In this document: positions 1-7,300 of the stretch, piece by piece
How the letters are laid out: each line of letters starts with the position of its first letter
Numbering within the stretch: the first letter of the stretch is position 1
Assembly: GCA_035384565.1 (NCBI GenBank)
Contig: DAOOIT010000011.1
Span: 54,741-118,740, forward strand
Direction: 5' to 3'
Source of the DNA: Planctomycetota bacterium
Lineage (GTDB): Bacteria; Planctomycetota; PUPC01; DSUN01
DNA: 64,000 nt
Notes under the pieces: generated by a model
Database searches by the model: none
What the model was told of the DNA's origin: nothing
The model's input: the letters and a program-made list of their open reading frames with translations, nothing else
Program-made: the position numbers and the translations under genes

Positions 1-678
1 CCCGGGGCGGATCTCGCGCGCATGGCCGAATGGGCCGGCGAATGGGACCTCGCCCTTGCCACCGTGACCCGCGCCTCGGACGACACGGGAGAACTCGAGG
101 AAGCCTTTCGAGCGCAGCCCGTGACCGGCTACGAACAGCTCAAGGCCCAGTACATCGAGGCGGCTCGCACCGGCACGTTGCCGCAGCGGCGCGGGCGCAT
201 CGGCTTCGCCCTCCACACCGCCCTGTTCTCCATCGGGCTCTCCACCCTGCGCAAGCGGGCCGTGCCCACATCGCCTCACGACCGCGCTATCCGCCGAGGC
301 ATCTGCATCCCCAGCAAACAGCGGCTCTTCGTGGACTGCAACGGCGACCTCTTCCCGTGCGAGAAGACGGACGGCTTCCGCCACCTCCACCTCGGCCACG
401 TGGACACTGGGGTGGACGCCCGGAGGGCCTATGACATCATTGTCGGGTTCCACGAGTTCCTCGCCGAGGAGTGCGCCTCGTGCTGGCTCTGGCGGCTGTG
501 TCCCGTCTGCTTCGTGGGGGCGACCGTGGGGAATGCCTACGCGCGCGACAAGGCGCGGCGGGTCTGCGAGATGCATCGCCGCGAGATGGCCGACACGCTG
601 AAGACCTACTGCACCATCCTCGAGCACGATCCGGGCGCGCTCGATTGCTTCCTTGACTCGCAGGCGGATTTGGTGTAG
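1..678 (+). CDS. Radical SAM peptide maturase, C-terminal SPASM part (5' end outside window)
   Basis: The frame is open to the first base of the window, so this is the last ~225 residues of a longer protein. The visible part has the cysteine-rich layout of a SPASM domain: a cysteine before the motif DCNGDLFPCEK, then ECASCWLWRLCPVC and later RRVC and YC cysteines. These would bind auxiliary Fe-S clusters. SPASM domains follow the radical SAM barrel in enzymes that modify ribosomally made peptides or activate enzymes. The barrel and its CX3CX2C motif are not in the window, so radical SAM identity is inferred. It is followed at 733 by a GAF protein and at 1235 by a subtilase on the same strand. 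The substrate is unknown. Confidence 0.75.
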   Translation, partial: PGADLARMAEWAGEWDLALATVTRASDDTGELEEAFRAQPVTGYEQLKAQYIEAARTGTLPQRRGRIGFALHTALFSIGLSTLRKRAVPTSPHDRAIRRGICIPSKQRLFVDCNGDLFPCEKTDGFRHLHLGHVDTGVDARRAYDIIVGFHEFLAEECASCWLWRLCPVCFVGATVGNAYARDKARRVCEMHRREMADTLKTYCTILEHDPGALDCFLDSQADLV

Positions 679-732
679 AAACCCCGTGTCGTGCGTCGGT
701 GGCTTCTCCCTGGACGCTATGGGGGTTTCCGA

Positions 733-1245
733 ATGGCCTCGCCTCCTGAAGCCGGCGCCCGCCTCGGGGCTGCGCAACCGGCGCTTGACCGCGCCGCCTG
801 CCAGCGCGGCCGGCTCGGCCGGCTGTTGCGCCGCCTCCTCGCGGAGGCCGTCGCGTCGTGCCGGGCCACCGAAGGTACCCTCTGGGTCCCCTCCCCCACT
901 GGCGCGGCACTCGAGGGAGCGCTCAACCACGGCCAAACGCCCGACATTCTGGAGGCCGCCTCCGTGCCCGTGGCCGACAGCGTAATCGGCCTCGTCTTCT
1001 GCACGGGCGCCGCGGCCTGCATCGGCCCGGACGACCCTCACAACCCGAGTGTGGACGAGCAAACCGGCCTCCCCACCCGCGCGATGGCCGCAGCCCCCGT
1101 TCGCATCGGGTCCGATACGGTGGCCGTGCTCTCGGTGATCAACCCGGCGGGCGGCGGCGTCTTCTCGCGCGCCGACCTCGAGGCCCTCGAGTGGAAGGCG
1201 TATCTCGCGGCCCTGGTGATCGAGGACGCACACGATGAGCCCTGA
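733..1245 (+). CDS. GAF-domain-like protein
   Basis: A 170-residue soluble protein. A hydrophobic core of the type VADSVIGLVFCTG, then PVRIGSDTVAVLSVINP and FSRADLEALEWKAYLAALVIEDA, resembles the second half of a GAF sensory domain: a reset pocket, a 'vavlxvinp' strand and the final helix. No output domain is present, so it probably acts as a small-ligand or redox sensor, or as a partner of its neighbours. The ATG at 733 is chosen; an upstream ATG at 691 would add 14 poorly conserved residues. Its last 11 bases overlap the start of the subtilase gene, which suggests translational coupling. The family assignment is by pattern only. Confidence 0.55.
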   Translation: MASPPEAGARLGAAQPALDRAACQRGRLGRLLRRLLAEAVASCRATEGTLWVPSPTGAALEGALNHGQTPDILEAASVPVADSVIGLVFCTGAAACIGPDDPHNPSVDEQTGLPTRAMAAAPVRIGSDTVAVLSVINPAGGGVFSRADLEALEWKAYLAALVIEDAHDEP

Positions 1246-2005
1246 GCCCGTGGCCATAGACGCGGCCCGCCTCGCAGCCGCCACCGGCAGCGGCGTGCGG
1301 GTGCTGCTGGTAGACTCGGGCGTGGAGGTGAGCCACCCGGCGTTGCAGGGCGTGAGAATCCCCTGCTGGGGCGTGCGGCTGGCGGAGGGCGCGACGCCGT
1401 GCGTCGTCGAGGACAGCGGCGGCGACGCGGCCGGCCATGGCACCGCCGTGGCCTGGCTGCTGCACCAGCACGCGCCCGAGGCCGAGCTTCACAGCCTGCG
1501 GGCCATCGGACCCAGCCTCCACGGCTCGTCGGCCCTCCTCCTCGCCGGCCTGCGGTGGGGCGTCCGGCAGGGCTACGACATCCTCGTCTGCAGCTTCGGC
1601 ACAGCCTGCGAGGATTTTCTGCGCGACTACAAGCGGTTGGTGGACCAGGCCTTCTGCCGCAACGTGTGGCTTGTCGCCGCGTCGGGCAACGTGGACTTCT
1701 GCGCGGCGGAGTACCCCGCGCACTTCCCCACCGTGCTTTCGACCGATTTCGCAGCGCTGCACGGTCTGGCCCTACAGCGGCGGCGGGGAACCCTCGTGGA
1801 GTTCGTGGCGAACGGGGAGGGCCTCCATGTGCCGTGGCGGGGAGGAGGCTACCGCACGGTATCGGGGTGCAGCTTCGCCGCGCCCCATCTCGCCGCCCTT
1901 GCGGCCAGGGTGCGCCAGGCCCATCCCGCCTGGAACGCCTGCCAGGCCAAAGCCGCCCTCTACGCGCTCGCGGAAGAGGCCCCTCGCGAGGCCCTGCGCA
2001 CCTGA
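1235..2005 (+). CDS. S8 family subtilisin-like serine peptidase, compact and without signal peptide
   Basis: 256 residues with the complete subtilase triad: Asp27 in LLVDSGV, His69 in GHGTAVAW, Ser214 in GCSFAAPH, and the oxyanion Asn153 in AASGN. There is no signal peptide and no propeptide, unlike secreted subtilisins, so it should act in the cytoplasm. Cytoplasmic subtilases of this size occur beside radical SAM/SPASM enzymes in peptide-maturation clusters, where they cut the leader peptide; that role is inferred from context here. The start overlaps the GAF gene by 11 bases and has a GAGGAC ribosome-binding sequence. The gene converges on the patatin gene; a family C palindrome lies between the two ends. 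Confidence 0.85.
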   Translation: MSPEPVAIDAARLAAATGSGVRVLLVDSGVEVSHPALQGVRIPCWGVRLAEGATPCVVEDSGGDAAGHGTAVAWLLHQHAPEAELHSLRAIGPSLHGSSALLLAGLRWGVRQGYDILVCSFGTACEDFLRDYKRLVDQAFCRNVWLVAASGNVDFCAAEYPAHFPTVLSTDFAALHGLALQRRRGTLVEFVANGEGLHVPWRGGGYRTVSGCSFAAPHLAALAARVRQAHPAWNACQAKAALYALAEEAPREALRT

Positions 2006-2054
2006 GAGTGCCCAAGCGTGTCTCTGCGCACCCTGCGCGTGTCGGCCGCGTCGA

Positions 2055-2104
2055 GTGGGCGAGCGGATGGGCGGATGGCAATCACCCGCTCACCCATCCC
2101 TTTC
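2055..2104. repeat. Interspersed palindrome, family C copy 1
   Basis: An imperfect inverted repeat with GAGCGGATGGG on one side and CCCATCCCTTT on the other, lying between two convergent genes. It resembles the GGATG-rich palindromes at 27419, 54244 and 58922. The patatin gene takes its TGA stop (2090-2092) from inside it. It may also act as a bidirectional terminator, although no T-run is present. Confidence 0.55.
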
Positions 2105-4321
2105 GGTGGCGGCCCCCCGCCGCCTCAGCAAGTCCTTCAGCCACGCCGGGCAACCCGGGCCGCTGAGGAACTCCCGAGTATAGGCGTATCCGGCCTCCGC
2201 GATCTCGTCCATGGCCTCGAACTCGAGGATTCCATACCGTTCGACGGGCGGGCGCAGGCAGAGGTCGGCGTCGCGTTGGACCTCCTCGGCCTTGTGGTCG
2301 CTGCCGATGACCAGCGTGCGGATGAGGACGTCGAAGATGCCGGGGATGCGCCGGGCTCCCCTCTTCCGCCGCCGCAGGCGGTCCCAGAGCAGGCGCCAGG
2401 GCGAGGGGAACTCCTCGCCTTCGACGGCCATCTCCACGGGAGGGCTGACGCTGACCGCGATGACCCGTTCGCAACCGGCGCGGCGGAGCAGATCGCCGGG
2501 GAGGTTGTTCAACACCCCACCATCCACCAGGAGGTGGCCATTCTGAATGGCCGGCGGAAAGACGCCGGGCAGGGATGCGCTGGCCCGCACGGCCTTCCAG
2601 ACGCGGCCGCGCCGGTGGACCTCCAGGTCGGCCGTCGTCAGGTTGCACGAGACGCAGAGGAAGGGGAGCCAGAGGTCCTCGATGCGGGCCTCGCCGTACA
2701 CCGTGGGCAGCAGGCGGTCGAGCCTCCGGCCGCGGAGGAGCGAGAGGATCGGCAGCGTGTACTCCTTGTGCGGCCTGCCCTGGATGAACACGTGGCGGCC
2801 CCGGGAGAGCTCGGTCGCGTAGTCCATCTCCATCGCGAGTGCCGCACCAACGACGGCTCCCATGCTGGCTCCCGCCACGCGGTCAATGGGCGCGCCGGCC
2901 TCGAGGAGGGCGCGGATGACGCCCAGGTGCGCCAGCCCGCGCGCCCCGCCGCCCCCGAGCACCAGGCCCACCGCCCGCCCGGCAAGGCACCGAGCCAGCC
3001 GGGCCGCGTCGTCCTCTCGACCCTCGCGGATATGGTAGTGCTCGGCCGGCGCCAGGGCTTCCAGCCAGGCGCCGATTCCCGAAGGAAGGCTAGCATCGTT
3101 CGGGTGCACGAGGACGAGGTTAAGCGGCTTGGCGGTTTCGGGTCTCGCGTTGGGGGTTCCGAGGCTCAGTCCGCAATCCGCAATCCGCAATCCACAATCC
3201 CCGAGAGCGGGGCCTGCGACCAAGATGACCTGATCGGCCTCCCGGATGCAGCGACGAGTCCAGGCTGAACCCGCCGCGTCGGCTTGGAGGATGAGGAACC
3301 TATGCCGGGTCTCCTGCTCGTCGAGCCAGGCGGTGAGCCAGCCGCCGCGCGGGGTGCCGGGTTCGACTTCGGCGGCGCCGCGCAGGCCGGTGAGGCGGTC
3401 CAGCGTGTCGCGCGACAGGTGGAGCGTGGACCCGAGGCGTGCGAGCGCCGCGGCGAGCCGGGCCGCCACCTCGTCCAGCGGCACGTCCGGGCCGGCAGGA
3501 ACGAGTGCGAACGACATCGCCCTCTGGCGGGCCGGCTCGGAGCGCTCGCGGGCGCGGAGGCGTTGGGCCAGCACCCGCGCCAGCCCAGCGACGATCTCGG
3601 GGTGCCGGGCGCGGACCGCCTCGAATGCCTCGGGCGGGAGGCGGGCCAGCACGCTGTCGCGCAAGGCGCGCACCTCGCCCGTGCGCGGCTCGCCCGTGAG
3701 GAGCGCCATCTCGCCCACGCTCTCGCCGGGGGTGACCTCGGAATGAGGAGTGGAGAGCCCCTTCCGCCCCCCACACTGCGCACTACGCACTTGCAGGCGT
3801 CCGCTCAACAGAATGTAGAGGCTGCGGTCCGCCTCCCCTTCCCGCACAAGCACCTCGCCGCCGGCCAGCGACACCCAGTCCACGCGCCCCTCGATCTCCT
3901 CGAGTGCGGCGCGCCCGAGCGGCCCGAGCAAACGGGCCAACGCCACGGCTAGCTGGCTGCGGCGAAGGCGTTCGCGGACCAGCTCCGCCAGGCGTTCCGC
4001 GATCGCGGGCGCGGTCTCGAGGAGGGCTTCGACCTCGGCGGCGCCCAGGCGCAGGAGCCGGCTGTTCTCCACGGCCGTGACGGATGCCGTGCGGGTGCCG
4101 GCGGTGAGCGCGCCCAGCTCTCCGACGATTTCTCCCGCCCGGAGGTCGCCGAGCGTCAGGCCCTCCTGAGTCACGCGGAGGCGCCCCTCCACGATGAGGA
4201 ACAGGGCGTCGGCCGGGTCGCCCTGGCGGAAGAGCGGCTCCCCCGCGGCCAGCCGCGCTTCGGCGAGTCGGTTGCCGAATCGCTCTCGAAGCAGCGGCTC
4301 GGGGTCTTCGTGCCCGGTCAT
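2090..4321 (-). CDS. Patatin-like phospholipase with two cyclic-nucleotide-binding domains (NTE/RssA-like)
   Basis: 743 residues. Two cNMP-binding domains come first (about 18-125 and 140-255, each with the phosphate-binding cassette signature: GELGALTAGTRTAS and GEMALLTGEPRTGE). A Rossmann-like linker follows, then a patatin domain (about 448-720). The patatin catalytic parts are intact: oxyanion loop GGGGARG at 456, nucleophile Ser486 in GASMG, and Asp600 in DGG. The expected activity is hydrolysis of phospholipid or lysophospholipid acyl chains, gated by a cyclic nucleotide. Its ATG overlaps the stop of the cyclase/kinase/WD40 gene by ATGA, so the two are translated together. Oddities: an extra segment in cNMP domain 2 (about residues 179-196) and a heptamer-repeat segment in the linker (about 375-398). 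The stop codon lies in a repeat. No transmembrane segment is evident. Confidence 0.9.
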   Translation of the reverse strand: MTGHEDPEPLLRERFGNRLAEARLAAGEPLFRQGDPADALFLIVEGRLRVTQEGLTLGDLRAGEIVGELGALTAGTRTASVTAVENSRLLRLGAAEVEALLETAPAIAERLAELVRERLRRSQLAVALARLLGPLGRAALEEIEGRVDWVSLAGGEVLVREGEADRSLYILLSGRLQVRSAQCGGRKGLSTPHSEVTPGESVGEMALLTGEPRTGEVRALRDSVLARLPPEAFEAVRARHPEIVAGLARVLAQRLRARERSEPARQRAMSFALVPAGPDVPLDEVAARLAAALARLGSTLHLSRDTLDRLTGLRGAAEVEPGTPRGGWLTAWLDEQETRHRFLILQADAAGSAWTRRCIREADQVILVAGPALGDCGLRIADCGLSLGTPNARPETAKPLNLVLVHPNDASLPSGIGAWLEALAPAEHYHIREGREDDAARLARCLAGRAVGLVLGGGGARGLAHLGVIRALLEAGAPIDRVAGASMGAVVGAALAMEMDYATELSRGRHVFIQGRPHKEYTLPILSLLRGRRLDRLLPTVYGEARIEDLWLPFLCVSCNLTTADLEVHRRGRVWKAVRASASLPGVFPPAIQNGHLLVDGGVLNNLPGDLLRRAGCERVIAVSVSPPVEMAVEGEEFPSPWRLLWDRLRRRKRGARRIPGIFDVLIRTLVIGSDHKAEEVQRDADLCLRPPVERYGILEFEAMDEIAEAGYAYTREFLSGPGCPAWLKDLLRRRGAATERDG
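3170..3200. repeat. Heptanucleotide tandem repeat inside the patatin gene (family D type)
   Basis: Four tandem TCCGCAA-type heptamers (the last is TCCACAA) plus TCC, in the coding region between the cNMP domains and the patatin domain. On the coding strand it encodes the repeat peptide DCGLRIADCGL. Since the unit is 7 bp, gain or loss of one copy would shift the reading frame upstream of the catalytic domain. Confidence 0.8.
3734..3787. repeat. Probable in-frame repeat insertion in the second cNMP domain (family D type)
   Basis: Between the strand LLSGRLQV and the turn TPGESVGEMAL of the second cNMP-binding domain there are about 18 residues (RSAQCG...TPHSE) that do not look like this fold. 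Their DNA (GAGGAGTGGAGAG, ACTGCGCACTACGCACT) resembles the palindrome inserted in the neighbouring kinase gene at 7897-8007. Boundaries are approximate. Confidence 0.45.
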
Positions 4322-7300
4322 CGGTGGAGGGCCTCCTGCCAACGGCGGTACTGATCGACGCGCCAGGCCTCGAACCGCTCGCGCCAGGGGACAGCCGCGT
4401 CGCCCGGATAGGCCCCCGACCACCACGGCCTCGCGCGCCAGAGACGCGCCGTGCCGTCCTCGCCTCCGGTGACAATCGTCAGCCCGTCGCCGCTGAAGAG
4501 GACGTGAGTGACCGGTTTCGCATGCCCCTCCAGCACGGCCAGTTCGCGACCCGAGGCCGTGTCCCACAACCGCACCGCCGCGCCGTCCGCGGTCGCCACA
4601 CGGGAGCCATCCGGGCTCAGGGCAGCTCCCGTCGGCGTGCCGTTCCTGCCCCGGAACGTGTGGAGCGGCGAGACAGAGGCAACGTCCCACAGCCGTGCCT
4701 CGAGGCTGCCCGAGCTGGTGACGGTGGTGATGAGGACACGCTGGGCGTCGGGGGTGAACTGGGCGTGCCAGGGGGAGTCGCCTTTCTCGCCCCGCAGCAC
4801 GGCGATGGTCGCGCCCGAGCGGGTGTCCCACACGCGGGCCGTGCCGTCGGCCGCGGTCGTGGCCAGGCGGGCGCCGTCGGCGCTGAATGTGGCGTCGTGC
4901 AGCCCACGCTCGTGGCCCGCCATCGTGGCCTGGAGCTTGCCCGAACGGGCGTCCCACACCTTTGCCGTGTGATCGCTCGACGCCGAGGCGACCTGTGTGC
5001 CGTCGGGGCTGAACACCGCGTCCCAAACGATGTCCGTGTGGCCCACGAGGTCGGCCAGCATCTTGCCGGTGGCGGCGTCCCACACTTTGGCCGTCCGGTC
5101 GCTGGAGGCGGTGACGACCCGCGTCCGATCGGGGCTGAAGCGGGCACGGCGCACGGTCTGGCCGTGCCGTATCTCCACGCTCTGCGAACACGCCTCGGCA
5201 AGTTCGCTGACAAACACAGTGCTCGTGCCACTGAGGATGGCAACGCTATGGCCATCGGAAACGAGATCAATGCCACCGATAGAACCCTGGCCATGGCGGC
5301 ACGGCAGGCTGGCAGCGCGAGCCGTATCCCACGCGCTGAACCTCCCACCGGCAACCACGACTAGCCTCGCACCATCACGGCTGACCGCCACGTCCTGTAG
5401 CGCCTCGCCGCCCGACTGCACGAAGACCTGCCGGTCAAGGTGGAAGACGAGCGGAGCGGGCCGCTCGCGCGATGACGGCTCCGCGATCTCCCAGAGCTTG
5501 GTCGCGCCGTCGGCCGACGACGTGGCGAAACACGGTGCGCCGGGCGCAAACGCTGCCGCGTGCACCGGGCCGCTGTGGCCCGAAACCGTGAACAAGAGAG
5601 CGCCGCTGGCGGCTTCCATGCACGCAACTCCCCCTGCGACGGCGGCAAGAATCTGCTTGCCTTCGGGGCCGACCGCGAGGGGAAGGCCGAGGAACGTGCG
5701 CAAGTGCTGTCCTCTCTCGGCACTCCAGATACTGCCCGTGGCAACCTCGCCGGCTTGCGCAGTGAGGAACTGCATGCCCTCCCCCAGGAAGGCAACGAGG
5801 GTTGGGGTGCCCGGGCAGGACACTTCGCAGACAGGCTTGCCCGTCGCCACGTCCCACACCCGAGCTGTGCGGTCAGGCGCTGTGGGCACGGCCTCGGCGC
5901 CCCGCGGCGAAGGGCGAGAGGCGAGCCAGGCATCCCAGGGCCGCGCGGTACGCTGGCCGGGGGCGGTGGCGAGGCGGCGACCCTGGCTGTCGAATGCCAC
6001 ACACACGACTGGCGCCGCATGGGCGGCCTGCGACCAGAGGAGCGTGCCCGCCTGCGTGTCCCAGACCTCCACCGTGCCATCCTCGGCGCCGGTGGCGACG
6101 CGGGAGCCGTCGGGACTGAAGACCGCTGTGGTCAGGCCCACCTTGTCGAGCCAACGGATGGCGTCCTCGACCGTGGCGAAGCGGCGCGCCGCCGCCTCGC
6201 GCCGCGCGCGGCCGCAGAGCGTGCGGAGCGCGGCGCCCGAGCGGGTGTCCCAGAGCTTCGCCGTGCCATCGAAGCCGGCGGTGAGCACCAGGCCGCCCTT
6301 CGCGGCGCAGTGCGCGGAGACCACGTTGCGCGTGAGCTCCAGAGCGGCCAGGAGCGTGCCCATCGCCTCGCGGGGCGCAGGGGCGAACTCGCTCATCGGA
6401 CCGCCCTCGGGCCGCAGGGCGAACGGCTTCTCCTTCAGCGACTGCATCATGTCCCATGTCGTGCGCTTGGCCCAGGCGTCGGCGAGGGCGGCGGAGAGTT
6501 CTGGCGCCCCGGGCGGGCCGATGGCGAGAGCCGGGCAGTGGCCGCTCAGAACGGCGAGCGGCTTCCCCGTGCCGGCCTCCCACAGGCGCGCCGTGCCATC
6601 GTAGGAGGAGGTGAGGATGCGCTGTCCGTCGGGGCTGAACTCGGCGCCGTTCAGCCAGGCCGCGTGGCCGTCCAGCACGGCCGCGGTGCGGCCGCTGCGG
6701 GTGTGCCACACATAAGCCTTCCCGTCGTCGCAAGCGGCCACGATGTGAGATCCGTCGGGGCTGAAGGCGACGCTCTGGAGGGGTTGGCCGCTGCCGCGCA
6801 GCGTGCCGAGGTCGGTGGAGCAACGGGCGAGGAGGTGGCCCCATTCCCAGTTTCGCAGGGCCTCGGGCGCGCCCCAGAGGGCGTCGCGGGCCTGATCATA
6901 GCGCTGCTGCTCGATCTGCCGCGTGGCGAGGAGGACGTTCGAGAAGTAGAGTTCGGCCTCTGTGCGGCGGCGGGCGGCGACCGCGTCGTCGCGCTCGCGC
7001 TGGGCAACGGCCGCGTGGTGGCGGGCGATGCGGCGCTGGACGAACGCGTAGGCGCCCAGGACAGCCAGGACGATGGCCGCGACGGCGGCGACGCTGGAGA
7101 TGGCCGCGAGGCGCTGGATGCGGCGCCGCTGGGCCTCGCGGTCCCGCTGAAGCTGGCGCTCGCGGAGCCGCTCGTCGTGACTGCGGAGCGCGCGGGACAG
7201 CTCGGCGGCCCGCGGCCAGCGGGCGGCGGGGTCGGTCGCGATGCAGCGGGCAATGTCCTCGCGAAGCACCTCGCTGCCCACTTGGCGCTCCCAGTCGCCC

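Noticed and set aside
3170..3200. Tandem heptamers as part of a CRISPR array
   Set aside because: Units are 7 bp with no spacers and lie in a coding region; no CRISPR array or cas gene was seen in the window.
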